DNA of 64,000 nt from Streptomyces hyaluromycini (GCF_002217755.1 NZ_BCFL01000019.1:454345-518344); one strand, 5' to 3'. Counted from the first letter of the stretch, positions 18,927 to 28,345 are shown. The notes: generated by a model from the sequence alone, not told the origin. Made by a program: numbers and translations.

Positions 18927-20180
18927 ATGGATAATCAAGATGCCCTCGCCTGGCGGATGGCGCAGATGCGGATCGCATCTGAACGACAGGCGCGGCAGAT
19001 GGAGACGCGGTTACCGAACGGTGACCTGTCGAGTCGGAAGATTCAGGAGATTTTCAATGAGCAAATCCTGCCGACCGTAAAATTAACCCCCCCAAGGCCG
19101 AGGCTGCTCCTAATAGTCGGCCAGATGGGAGCCGGTAAGAGTAGCGCGGAAAAGCCTCTACTTGACAGCCTCGGCATTGAAGATCCCATGTCGATCGACG
19201 GAGACAATCTTTATCGGTATCACCCCATGTATGAAAGAATGGCACTACAGGACGACGTTAAGGCGCTCGATTTATGTGAACCTGCGATGCAAAAATGGGC
19301 GAGTGGGCTGCAGGCGCACGCTCTGCAAAATAGGCGCAATGTCGCGATGCCGATGTTCTACGGTGCTAGTAATTCGCAGATGGTGCAGTATTGGCGATCG
19401 CAGGGCTACGGCATCGATGTGGCCTTTATCGCCGTGGACGACCTGCGCAGCAAGCAGGGGGTCATCTCCCGCTATCTGGAAGCTCGCCAAGCAGTAGGAT
19501 ACGGGCGTTCGGCCTTCGATGACATGAATGGCCATTACTATAAAGGGGTTCTGAGAGTTGCCGACCTGGCCGACCAATTACTGCAGGGCAAGTATATTGA
19601 CGCTGTCCACGTAGTTCGCAGAGGAGGGGATGTTCTATACAGCAGTAGCAGCCCAGGGTCAGGGAGGACGCGCGACATTATCATAGCAGAGAGGCGACGC
19701 CCCTGGACGGGTGAGGAGAAAAAGGCTTTCATCGAAACCCAAAATCGAATTGAGGAGCTCGGTAGATCCTATCGAGGCGGCTGGAAGGAGTTGAAAGTAT
19801 TTATAAACTACGTTAGCCAACGTGCACTGAATGAGAGGCGGCTGTCGCGCGATGTTCGCGGGATCCTGGTTGACGGTAATGACGCACCGTCGATGCCGCG
19901 GATGGTATCGGATTCGGCGCGTCTCCGCCCGCCGGGGGTTCCAGCAATCCCGGAGCAACTTCGCCCGTCTCGTCCCGTCAACCCCTATGCCAATGGTACC
20001 CAGCACGAATCGTACGGGAATTGGGAGCCGGAAAGGCTCCGTGAGGTCGCGAACGCTGCACGTCTCCACCCGCCAGGGGTTACCTCGACGGTAGATCCAG
20101 GGAGTTCGCACTCATATCGCCCTACGCTCCCTGCCTCGAATCACCGCAAAAGCACCCACACTAAGCACCGGCCCAGATGA
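18927..20180 (+). CDS. Zeta-toxin domain protein
   Basis: A 417-residue protein with a zeta-type kinase domain at about residues 55-260. The Walker A loop is GQMGAGKSS (65-73); SIDGDNLYRYHP (89-100) supplies the Asp-x-Asp and Arg equivalents of the sugar-nucleotide site. Zeta toxins phosphorylate UDP-N-acetylglucosamine and so poison cell-wall synthesis. After residue ~300 there is a Pro-rich extension with two copies of a (S/N)ARLxPPGV motif and a basic end (STHTKHRPR), absent from classical zeta. At least four TTA codons (e.g. Leu29, Leu53) imply dependence on bldA tRNA. GC content is visibly lower than in the neighbours, suggesting transfer. Confidence 0.85.
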   Translation: MDNQDALAWRMAQMRIASERQARQMETRLPNGDLSSRKIQEIFNEQILPTVKLTPPRPRLLLIVGQMGAGKSSAEKPLLDSLGIEDPMSIDGDNLYRYHPMYERMALQDDVKALDLCEPAMQKWASGLQAHALQNRRNVAMPMFYGASNSQMVQYWRSQGYGIDVAFIAVDDLRSKQGVISRYLEARQAVGYGRSAFDDMNGHYYKGVLRVADLADQLLQGKYIDAVHVVRRGGDVLYSSSSPGSGRTRDIIIAERRRPWTGEEKKAFIETQNRIEELGRSYRGGWKELKVFINYVSQRALNERRLSRDVRGILVDGNDAPSMPRMVSDSARLRPPGVPAIPEQLRPSRPVNPYANGTQHESYGNWEPERLREVANAARLHPPGVTSTVDPGSSHSYRPTLPASNHRKSTHTKHRPR

Positions 20181-20349
20181 GGCCAGTCAAGACGGATGTG
20201 CGGTGCCTTTTCAACCTCAGTTTGAGGCGCGCTAATACTCCAGCTGTAGATCGTGATCTTGCTCGTAGTAGGACAGCCGCACTTTGAGATCTTTGGGGCT
20301 CTGACATCCCGTGCCTGACATCCCGGCATCGGATCCGCGGGGGTTGGCG

Positions 20350-20830
20350 TTATTGGGCGCTCGGAACGCGCAGGCCATCGAGAATGACGGCTAGCGGCCG
20401 GTCGTCGGGAGCGTACCGGCGAGCTTGAGAGGCGCCGGCGAGCAGCGCGATGACATCACTGACTCCGATGTCCGTGCGCACCGCCTCTGCCCGCTGCGCC
20501 TGCTGCAGTAGAGCGGACAGGGCTTCGGTCACCTCCTCGGCGACCGTCGCGACGGCCTCGTTCGGGTGGATGCCCAATTCGGCCAGTGCGTCCACGAGTT
20601 CGAGTTTGGTTGCCGAGCCACGGACGACGGAGGTGAAGAAGTCGAAGAAGCCTGCCCTTGCATCCGGCAATGCGGCATGTTCGCGGGCGTCGACGGCGAT
20701 CCTGGCAAGGCGCTCCACGACAAGTGCCTGCAGCAACGCCTCCTTGCTCGGGAAATGCCGGAAAACGGTACCGACACCGACGCCGGCCGCGCGGGCAACC
20801 TCCTCGGTCGAGGCCACCGAGCGCGACCTG
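20350..20830 (-). pseudogene. TetR regulator missing its N-terminus
   Basis: The leftward frame gives a good TetR sequence from STEEVARAAGVGVGTVFRHF (second half of the HTH) to a normal C-terminus ending RVPSAQ. The first ~30 residues, including helix 1, are gone: upstream of about 20815 the DNA belongs to a different TetR gene in the opposite orientation. An ATG near 20845 could still start a protein, but with a foreign N-terminus and a damaged DNA-binding domain. Confidence 0.75.
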
Positions 20831-21235
20831 TCCGCTCTGGGCCGCATCGTGCGCTCCGCCGGAACGCCCCTGCAGCGCCTCACCGAGGCCTTGGAGTGGT
20901 ACGCGCCCACCGGACAGGCCCGTGGCTGGCAAGTGTGGATCGACGCCTGGTCCCTGGCACTCCGCGACAAGAACATCGCCAAGGTGGTCGGTGAACTCCA
21001 GGAACGCTGGAGCGAGGAGATCGCCCGCGTCATCTCCGACGGTGTCGCCGACGGTGTCTTCAGCTCGGAGGACCCGAGGGCAGCGGCCGTCCGTCTCACC
21101 GCCCTTCTGGACGGGCTGGCGGTGCGGACCCTCATCCACAAGACCGGCCCCTCCCGCGAGCAACTGCGCAAGCGGCTCCAGGAGGAAATCACCCGCGAAC
21201 TGACGACGGACGCACCGGTCACCGACCCGAGCTGA
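20812..21235 (+). pseudogene. C-terminal fragment of a second TetR regulator
   Basis: From about 20815 the rightward frame reads TERDLSALGRIVRSAGTPLQ and continues through a typical TetR ligand-binding domain (WSLALRDKNIAKVV, LLDGLAVRTL) to a natural stop at 21235. The DNA-binding N-terminus is missing and replaced by the antisense of the other TetR remnant. No usable start with a ribosome site precedes it. This is the product of a deletion or inversion that joined two regulator genes head to head. Confidence 0.75.
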
Positions 21236-21559
21236 GGCCTGTGGCGAGCCCGTCGGCCGAACCGGTTGGTCGATCGAAAGTTCATCTGCCGTGCAGCGCT
21301 GTCGCACCACCGAAATCCAATCTGGCAGCGACATCATCGCCGCCGTCCCGTGCGGTGGCCAGGCCCGTTGCCGGCTGACGGCCGTGAATGGGGCCCGTGA
21401 GCCTGCTGCGGCACGGACAGCGGCTGCGTGGAATGGGTGCTCCCCTTCGATGCCCGCCGGGCTGGGCAGCCGAGGCGGTCGCCGGCTCTGTCGAGAACGC
21501 CCGGCCATGCTTCGGTTCCTCGAACACGTGGCTCTGGGGAACACCGAAGGGGGTGACCG

Positions 21560-21703
21560 CCGCGGCCCGGCCACGGCGGCCCGTCGGGACCCGGTGGCGG
21601 AGACCGGCCGGCGAGAGCACCTGCCCCCCGTGGGGGTGCCGGGCGGAGCGGCGGAGACGACCTCCTGGATCTCACGAGCGGCAGGGTGTCGGTTTCTGAC
21701 CAT
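21560..21703 (-). pseudogene. N-terminal remnant of an AraC-type regulator
   Basis: From ATG 21703 leftward the sequence MVRNRHPAAREI then SAAPPGTPTGG closely matches the start of the intact AraC gene at 26694 (MVKNRHAASREI, FAAPAGTPTG). After ~27 codons the frame shifts and continues as LSPAGLRHRVP, matching MSLAELRGRVP of that gene, then decays. It is a relic of a paralogous regulator. Confidence 0.65.
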
Positions 21704-21993
21704 GACCTGTCGTATTCGTGCCCTGTTACCCGCGGTCCCGGCTCCTACTGTGGGGCCAATTCCCGCACAGCAATGGGCAAATGACCCTCGCGAGGGTCGG
21801 TACCAGGGTTCGGGCGGCGCCTGATCATAGTCAGCGGCACGGTCGCCGAGAACAAGGAAGAGACCGCTCGAACCCATCCGTGCACTCGGTGACATGCGTC
21901 TGTGCGCTCGATGTCGCATCCCGTGCGCAAACCGCCGTGCATGCGATGGCCCGGCTCCTGTGCGGCCTGCCCCCTTGAAGGAGATTCACGGAC

Positions 21994-23595
21994 ATGCGCA
22001 ATCCGACTTCGCACCGAAGAACTCGCAAGAGACTCCTCTATTCCGTGGCCGCGCTGGGCGCCGCCACCGGGATCGGTGCGGCGGTCACCCTCGCCGTCGG
22101 GCCCGCCGGTGCGCAGCCGGCAGCCGCGGTCCTCGACAAGCGCGGATCGGTCCTGTCGCACCGCGCCCCAGGCAAAACCGGCGCCCTGGGCGTCACGTTC
22201 GGGTTCGAGAGCGAGACGGTGCACGGTATCGGTTACCAGAACCAGATCCCGCTCTATGACGCGGCCAAGGGAACGACCGCCGAGTTCTGGGACAACTACG
22301 TCGAGGAACTGGTCACCGCCGGCGTCGACTTCGTCGCGGTGGACACCCGCGGTTATCGGCCGGGGTCGGCCGTGCCCAATGACACGGGGGACCCGCGCGC
22401 GCTCACCGGACTGGTCGATGCGATCAAGCGCGGCGGATACACCCGCAGACTGAAAATCGCCGCGCTCGACGACACGGTCGGGTCCATGACGAACAAGAAG
22501 AACTGGACCAAACACAACACCTACGGCACGGTCGATCCGCCCTTCGACATGGCAGACGCGACCGGCACCGGCGAGGGCGGCTACCAGTACCTCTGGGACC
22601 ACGACCTCAGGGCGTACTTCCAGTCCATACCGGACAGCATGCTCTACAAGGTGAACGGCAAGCCGCTCATCTACCTGTGGTCCGACAACTCGCCCGCTTT
22701 CACCAACCAGGGCAACGGCAACTCCGCCCGGCTGCTCGGCTACGTTCGGTCGCACGCCCGCTCGGAGTTCGACGAGAACCCGTACCTCGTCGTCGACAAC
22801 AGCTGGGTGCAGCACGACGGGGCGGCGCTGTCGTCGGTCATCGACGGGGCGGACGGCTGGTTCGGGTTGACGACGCCGTACACCAACCAGACGTACAAGG
22901 GCGTCACCTACGGCGCCACCCTGCCCGGCTTCTACGAACCGCAGCACAACATGGTGATCGACCCGAAGCACGGACGGACGCTGGCCACCAACCTCAAGGG
23001 CACGGTCAACCACAGCGACCGGCTCACCCTGGTCGAGGGCTTCGCCGACTGGCAGGAGGGCGCCGCCCTGTGGCGTACCGAGGCCGCGCCCTACAGCAAG
23101 ACCCAGCGCGACTACCCGAACCAGGACATCAACATCCTGCGCCGGTACTCGCGCACCCCCTTCCCCGGCAACCTGGTCGTCCAGGCCGAAACCGCGGACG
23201 CGGTGCACGACACCACACCGGGCAACCGCAGGAACGTCTACCGCACCGACGACCTCGACACCGAGCCGACCACCGACAAGTCCGGCGGCTGGGACGTCGG
23301 CAGCACCGCCACGGGCGAATGGGAACAGTGGCGAGAGGTGCCGATGCAGGGCACCGAGAACCTGAAGGTGCGGGTCGCCACACCCCGCGCGCACACCAGA
23401 ATCCGCTTCGTCGTCGACGGAATCGCCGGGCCAGTGGTGAGCGTGCCGGACACCGGGGGCTGGCAGCGGTGGCGGACCGTCGACGCGGGCACCTTCCGCT
23501 TCTCCAAGGGCACCTACCACACCGTGCGACTCCAGATCGTGACAGGCGGCCTCAACATCAACTGGTGGCAGGCCCGGCGACTCACCCACCCCTAG
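21994..23595 (+). CDS. Secreted DUF5010-type glycosidase-like protein
   Basis: A 533-residue exported protein. Residues 1-40 form a twin-Arg-containing signal peptide (HRRTRKRLL, then a hydrophobic stretch to AGAQPAAA). The main domain (about 55-385) has the DUF5010 features GVTFGFESETVHGIGYQNQ, DFVAVDTRGYRPG and WSDNSPAF, probably a TIM-barrel related to glycoside hydrolases. The last ~140 residues (from LVVQAETADAV to NWWQARRL) resemble a family 6-like carbohydrate-binding beta-sandwich. GAAGGAG precedes ATG 21994. The substrate is unknown; a secreted polysaccharide enzyme is the best guess. It stands alone, flanked by remnants. Confidence 0.85.
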   Translation: MRNPTSHRRTRKRLLYSVAALGAATGIGAAVTLAVGPAGAQPAAAVLDKRGSVLSHRAPGKTGALGVTFGFESETVHGIGYQNQIPLYDAAKGTTAEFWDNYVEELVTAGVDFVAVDTRGYRPGSAVPNDTGDPRALTGLVDAIKRGGYTRRLKIAALDDTVGSMTNKKNWTKHNTYGTVDPPFDMADATGTGEGGYQYLWDHDLRAYFQSIPDSMLYKVNGKPLIYLWSDNSPAFTNQGNGNSARLLGYVRSHARSEFDENPYLVVDNSWVQHDGAALSSVIDGADGWFGLTTPYTNQTYKGVTYGATLPGFYEPQHNMVIDPKHGRTLATNLKGTVNHSDRLTLVEGFADWQEGAALWRTEAAPYSKTQRDYPNQDINILRRYSRTPFPGNLVVQAETADAVHDTTPGNRRNVYRTDDLDTEPTTDKSGGWDVGSTATGEWEQWREVPMQGTENLKVRVATPRAHTRIRFVVDGIAGPVVSVPDTGGWQRWRTVDAGTFRFSKGTYHTVRLQIVTGGLNINWWQARRLTHP

Positions 23596-23647
23596 TAGGA
23601 CTTCGTTAGACCTTCACGCTAGGCCTGTTCGGGAGCATGTTGGTTGT

Positions 23648-23795
23648 GTGGACGCACATCAAGTGAACCGTGTCTGGGCGGTGTTGGCGCTGTTCGTTGC
23701 TGATGCGTTCGCGTCGGTGCCGCGCAAGGACCAGCGAGCCAAGGGCGACTGCTATCTGCGGGGCCTGATGCTGGACTCCACGGAAACGGGGGCAG
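23648..23795 (+). pseudogene. IS701-type transposase, N-terminal remnant
   Basis: About 48 codons from GTG 23648 contain FVADAFASVPRKDQRAKGDC and YLRGLMLD, the characteristic opening of IS701-family DDE transposases. The frame then loses similarity and the catalytic region is absent, so only a short 5' fragment of the element remains, just after the DUF5010 gene. Confidence 0.75.
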
Positions 23796-23965
23796 CTCAC
23801 TCAGCGCGGCGTCAGCGGGATCTGCACAAGCCGGACTCTTCACAGCGGCCGTTCCTTCACGCGACGTTGCTCGACACCTCGAAGCGTGACGAACGGCCGC
23901 CCTGCTGTCTCACGAAACAGCCAAGATCAGCAGGTCAGGTGACCCGGCGAGGATAAACACCAATC

Positions 23966-24724
23966 TCAGAACAGGCCGTTGGAGTGCGGCAGTTCGGCCG
24001 GGACGGGAGCGATGACGTCCCAGTGCTCGACTATCTTGCCGCCGACGACACGGAACAGGTCCCAGTAGGCGACCGGTACCCCGAACTCGCCCGCCGACTG
24101 CAGGAGTACGAGGTCGCCCTCGGCCACGATCTTGTGGACGTTCTTGTAGACCAGGTTCTTGCCCTGCTCGGCCCACTTGGCGGCGGCGGCGCCGAAGCCG
24201 GCCAGGCCGTCGGCCGCCTCCGGGTTGTGCTGGCGGTAGGTCTCGGTGGAGATGTAGTCGGTGAGCACCGAGTAGTCGGCGCCCTTGAGGACCTTCTCCG
24301 CGAACTCGGCGACCAGCTCCCGGTTGGCCTCGGTCCGCTCCAGGTCGGCCGGCTCGGCCGGGCCGTCGGTCTGCGAGCGTCCGGAAGCGGTCGCCGTCAC
24401 GACCGGCGTCAGCGCGTCCCAGTGCTCGGCGAGCATGCCGTCGGCGTCCACACGGAACAGGTCGAAGGCGACCAGGGGCTCGGGGCCGAAGCCGTGGTAC
24501 GTGCCGTGCAGTGCAACCAGGTCGCCGTCGGCGATCACCCGGGCGCCCTCGTAGCGGAAGCCGTCCGGCAGTCCGGCCACCAGCTGCCGCAGCGCCTCCG
24601 GACCGTCCGCCGCGAGGCTGCTGTGCTGACGGTAGTCGGCGGCCACCCATCGGTCCACCGCGCTCGGGTCCTTGTCCCCGAACAGCTCGCCGGCCGCCTT
24701 GAGGACGATCTCCTTGTTGCTCAT
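23966..24724 (-). CDS. Double NTF2-like (SnoaL-type) protein
   Basis: A 252-residue protein made of two NTF2-like domains (about 1-125 and 130-252). Each carries the pattern seen in SnoaL-like proteins: YRQHxxxAADG in the first half and a D-L-F-R-V-x-x-x-(M/K)-x-x-E-H-W-D end. Such folds act as small cyclases, isomerases or binding proteins; the substrate cannot be told. ATG at 24724 follows AGGAGAGG. The gene is divergent from an AraC regulator that starts 97 bases away, so the regulator probably controls it. Confidence 0.8.
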   Translation of the reverse strand: MSNKEIVLKAAGELFGDKDPSAVDRWVAADYRQHSSLAADGPEALRQLVAGLPDGFRYEGARVIADGDLVALHGTYHGFGPEPLVAFDLFRVDADGMLAEHWDALTPVVTATASGRSQTDGPAEPADLERTEANRELVAEFAEKVLKGADYSVLTDYISTETYRQHNPEAADGLAGFGAAAAKWAEQGKNLVYKNVHKIVAEGDLVLLQSAGEFGVPVAYWDLFRVVGGKIVEHWDVIAPVPAELPHSNGLF

Positions 24725-24820
24725 GGCACCTCTCCTATCTGCGCTTTCCGGTGACAACCTGCCCGCCGGACTGCATCCATTCTCGCGGCCGGCCCGCGCC
24801 GGCACACGGTAGAGTCAGGC

Positions 24821-25714
24821 ATGGCTATGGTCGGAATGGGACAAGCACTGGTGATCGAGCGGGGTTATCGCAACCCGGCCCGGCCGGATCTGCGGATGGA
24901 GGTGCTCACCTTCACGGACCTCGCTCGTCGACTGCCGGGCGAGGAGTTCAGGCGTGTGCACCGGCTCGACTTCCATCACCTCGCCCTTGTCCACAGCGGC
25001 GAGGCGACCGGCATGGTCGACTTCGTCGACGTGCCGCTTCGGCCGGGCACTCTGCTGTACATCCGGCCTGGTCAGGCGCAGCGCCTGCCGGCGACGTCCG
25101 GTAACGCCTCGACGGACCTGGATGCCACCGTCGTGCTGTTCACCCCGGACTTCCCGGCCCGGTCTCCCGCGACCGCCCGTGTGACGGACGACGCCTTCGG
25201 CCCGGCCCACTGGCCACTCGGCCCGGCCGACCACGACCGCCTCCGCCGTGCCCTGGCCGACCTCGCCGCCGAGTACAACGACCTCCCCGAGCAGGACCCC
25301 GAGATCACGAAGGAACTGCTGCGCCAACTGCTCGCGGCCCTGCTGCTGCGCATCGCCCGTCTCCCTACCTCCGACGGCCGCGCACAGGCGGTCACGGAGG
25401 AGCCGTACCGTCTCTTCCGGCACGAACTGGAGCGGTCCTTCGCGGTCCTGCGTCAGGCCCACGAATACGCGGCCCGGCTCGGCTATTCCCTCAAGACCCT
25501 CAACCGCGCCTGTCAGCGGGCCACCGGTCGCACCGCGAGGCAACTCATCGACGACCGGGTCATGCTGGAGGCGAAACGTCTGCTGGCCCACACCGACCTG
25601 CCCGTCGCCGCCGTCAGCGCCCGGCTCGGCTTCACCGAACCCACCAACTTCAGCAAGTTCTTCACCAGAGAGAGCGGCCTGACCCCGGGCACCTTCCGCG
25701 ATACCCAGCGCTGA
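24821..25714 (+). CDS. AraC family transcriptional regulator
   Basis: A 297-residue regulator with an N-terminal cupin-like sensing domain (RPGTLLYIRPGQAQRL near residue 75) and a C-terminal AraC double-HTH (YSLKTLNRACQRATGRTAR, then AVSARLGFTEPTNFSKFF and FTRESGLTPGTFR). It is divergent from the double-NTF2 gene, the usual arrangement for a regulator and its target. The upstream ribosome site is weak and a shorter start (GTG at about 24851) is possible. Confidence 0.85.
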   Translation: MAMVGMGQALVIERGYRNPARPDLRMEVLTFTDLARRLPGEEFRRVHRLDFHHLALVHSGEATGMVDFVDVPLRPGTLLYIRPGQAQRLPATSGNASTDLDATVVLFTPDFPARSPATARVTDDAFGPAHWPLGPADHDRLRRALADLAAEYNDLPEQDPEITKELLRQLLAALLLRIARLPTSDGRAQAVTEEPYRLFRHELERSFAVLRQAHEYAARLGYSLKTLNRACQRATGRTARQLIDDRVMLEAKRLLAHTDLPVAAVSARLGFTEPTNFSKFFTRESGLTPGTFRDTQR

Positions 25715-25793
25715 CCGACCGTCACCCTTCCGGCCGTCAGGGCGCGAGCTTGGCATCGGCCACCGCTCTTCTCCTCCCAGGCGGCCCCTTCCT

Positions 25794-26662
25794 TCAGGGG
25801 ACGAGTGCGTCAAGGAGCCGGCCGGCCCCGAAGGGCAGGGACAGCGCGCGGGCGCCGAGGTCGGCGGGGACGTCGGGATGACGGGGGTTGACTCGCACGA
25901 GCCGGGCCTGCCGGGTGGGGCGTACCAGGTTCTCCATCGGCATCCGAATCACGCCCGGGGTGTTGAAGCCGGCGCCGATCTCCAGGACGAGCAGCCTGCC
26001 GTCCGCGGGCGCCCGGTCGAGCCAGCCGGACAGCCACCGCCCCGCGGGAAGGTAGGCGTCGTCGACGAACTCGGGGCCGACCCGGACATTGGGAAAGACG
26101 GCGGCACCGCAGCGGGGGCACTGCGGCAGCACGGCCGGGTCGGTCACCCGGCCGCCCTCTCGGTCGTACACCGCGAGGATCCGGTCGACGTACGGCTTGC
26201 TGGGCCAGGTCTCGCGTGTGCAGGGAACCGTGCACTGGAGCTGGCCGTAGTCGCCCTGGGGGGGGTGAAGACGCGGTCCGAGGCGAAGCCGTTGCGGACG
26301 AAGAGTGCGTCGACGTTCGACGTCATGACCCAGTGGTCGCGGTCGCCGACCAGTGCCCGCAGCCGCTGGTAGAGGTCGTTGGGGCCGGGACCGTGGCGGA
26401 TGTCGTCGATGTGAACGGCCCAGTAGCCCCACATCATGTCCGCAGGCAGCGGGGCGCCCAGCAGATAGCGCGACCGCAGCCCCAGCCGGTGCAGCGCCGG
26501 CAGCAACTCGCGGAAACGCTCGGCGTCGCCGTAGTCGAAGCCGGCGGCCGCGCTGAGACCCGCTCCGGCCGTGACCAGGACCCGGTCGGCCTCTCCCAGC
26601 CAGGAACGCAGTGTCTCGACCGCCTGCGGTGCGGAGGTGTGGGTGTTGCTCGTGGAACTCAC
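25794..26662 (-). pseudogene. Sir2-type NAD-dependent deacetylase, frameshifted
   Basis: GTG at 26662 opens a sirtuin: VLVTAGAGLSAAAGFDYGD (NAD site), HWVMTSNVDALFVRNGF (catalytic region), then FTP. A second frame continues with QGDYGQLQCTVPC, CPRCGAAVFPNVR (zinc Cys pair) and LEIGAGFNTPGVIR, ending at 25794. The switch is at an eight-C run on the coding strand (26258-26265). Family members usually read TPQGDY here, which would need six C. As written, the protein is cut after about 135 residues. It may be real inactivation, length variation of the tract, or a sequencing error. Confidence 0.8.
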
Positions 26663-26693
26663 GATGCCTGGGTCCTTCCGGTTAACCTGATGA

Positions 26694-27623
26694 GTGATGA
26701 TGGTCAAAAACCGACACGCTGCCTCGCGGGAGATCCCCGAGCTTCCCTTCGCCGCGCCTGCGGGCACGCCCACGGGTGCCGAGGTCATGTCGCTGGCCGA
26801 GCTGCGCGGCCGTGTGCCGCAGCCGTCCCTCGCCCGGCCCCAGCGTCCCGGCTTCCACCAACTGCTCACTCTCACCTCGGGGGAGCTCCGGCAGACCGTG
26901 GACTTCACCGAACACGCCCTCCGGCCGGGTTCCTGGCTGTGGGTGCGCCCCGGGCGGGTGCACCAGTGGGGGAACCTGGCGAACGCGGAGGGGATGCTGA
27001 TCCTGTTCCAGCAGGACATGCTCGACGCCGCCACCGCCGTGGCCGCCCGCGTCGACGACCCGTACGCGCCCGTCGTCAGCGTTCCGGTCGCCGACGACGT
27101 GCGGGCGTTGGACGAGGCCGCCGAGCACCTGAGGCACGAGTTCCAGGCGCTCGGTCACCTGCCGCTGGAAGTGCACATGGCGGTCCTGCGCCACCTGCTG
27201 GCGGTTCTGGTGCTGCGTCTGGCCCACCTGACGGTTCCGGCCGGCAGCCCCACGCCGGAACCGGACGAGATCTATCTGCGCTTCCGTGACGTCGTCGAGC
27301 GGAACTTCACCCGCACCCGGCGGGTGGAGGACTACGCCCAGATGCTCGGCTATTCGGCACGCACGCTGGCCCGGGCCACGCTGAACAGCGCCGGGCTGAG
27401 CGCGAAGGAGTTCGTCGACCGCCGCGTCGTCCTGGAGGCCAAACGTCTGCTCGCGCACAGCGACCAGACCGCCGGCCAGATCTCGGATCAACTCGGTTTC
27501 GTGAATCCCTCCCAGTTCAGCAAGTACTTCCTGCACCGGGTCGGCCGGTCCCCGATCGACTTCCGCGACGAGGTCCGCGGGCGCCGGTCCGCTCATGAAC
27601 CGGCGGGTGGTCAGAACGGGTAG
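26694..27623 (+). CDS. AraC family transcriptional regulator
   Basis: A 309-residue regulator of the same design as the 24821 protein: an N-terminal AraC-binding-like domain (ALRPGSWLWVRPGRVHQWG near residue 85) and a C-terminal HTH pair (YSARTLARATLNSAGLSAKE, AGQISDQLGFVNPSQFSKYF). The start is one of GTG 26694, ATG 26697 or ATG 26700. It is divergent from the sirtuin gene, only 31 bases apart, so the two share a promoter region. Its 3' end overlaps the convergent aldehyde dehydrogenase remnant by 13 bases. Confidence 0.85.
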   Translation: MMMVKNRHAASREIPELPFAAPAGTPTGAEVMSLAELRGRVPQPSLARPQRPGFHQLLTLTSGELRQTVDFTEHALRPGSWLWVRPGRVHQWGNLANAEGMLILFQQDMLDAATAVAARVDDPYAPVVSVPVADDVRALDEAAEHLRHEFQALGHLPLEVHMAVLRHLLAVLVLRLAHLTVPAGSPTPEPDEIYLRFRDVVERNFTRTRRVEDYAQMLGYSARTLARATLNSAGLSAKEFVDRRVVLEAKRLLAHSDQTAGQISDQLGFVNPSQFSKYFLHRVGRSPIDFRDEVRGRRSAHEPAGGQNG

Positions 27624-28345
27624 CGGGCCTGCTGGGCGGCGATGGTCACCCAACGGGTGTTGGAGAAAGCCTCGATGCCCCACCGTCCGCCGAACCGGCC
27701 GTAGCCGGAGGCCTTGACACCGCCGAAGGACGCTTGGGGCTCGTCGGCCACGGACTGGTCGTTGATGTGCACGATCCCGGTGCGGACGCGGCGTGCGACG
27801 GCGAGACCGTGGGTCGCGTTCTCGGTGATGATGCCGCAGGTCAGGCCGTTGTCGGTGTCGTTTGCGAGCGCTACGGCGGTGTCGTCGTCTGAGAATGTCC
27901 CGATGACGCACACCGGGCCGAAGGCCTCCGCGTAGTAGAGCTCGGCGCTCCTGGGCACGTCGGTGAGCACGGTCGCCGGATGCACGGCGCCCTCCGGCCG
28001 GCCGCCGCCCGTGAGCACGGTGGCGCCCTCCGCGACCGCGTCCCGGACCAGACCCGCGACGCGCCTCGCCGCGGACGGGCTGACCAGCGGGCCCACGACC
28101 GTCTGCGGGTGGCTCGGGTCACCGGCCCGGAGCGCGGCGGCCTTCGCGGTGAACTTCTCCTTGAACTCCTCGGCGAGCGAGGCGTGCACGAGGACGCGGT
28201 CGGCCGACATGCAGATCTGGCCCGAGTTCATGAACACGCTGAAGGTGACGGCGTCGACGGCGTGGTCGACGTCGGCGTCGTCGAGGACGATCACCGCGTT
28301 CTTGCCGCCCAGTTCGAGGACGGCCGGCTTCACATGGTCGGCCGC
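27611..28345 (-). pseudogene. Aldehyde dehydrogenase lacking its N-terminal half
   Basis: From about 28345 leftward this is a clear aldehyde dehydrogenase: HVKPAVLELGGKNAVIVLDD with the general-base Glu, MNSGQICMSADRV with the catalytic Cys, EAFGPVCVIGTF, and INDQSVADEPQASFGGVKAS near the end. The N-terminal ~240 residues of the NAD domain are missing. Immediately upstream lies an unrelated acyl-CoA synthetase-like start in another frame, so a deletion fused two genes. The remaining part could not form an active enzyme alone. Closest in pattern to vanillin/benzaldehyde dehydrogenases. Confidence 0.8.
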
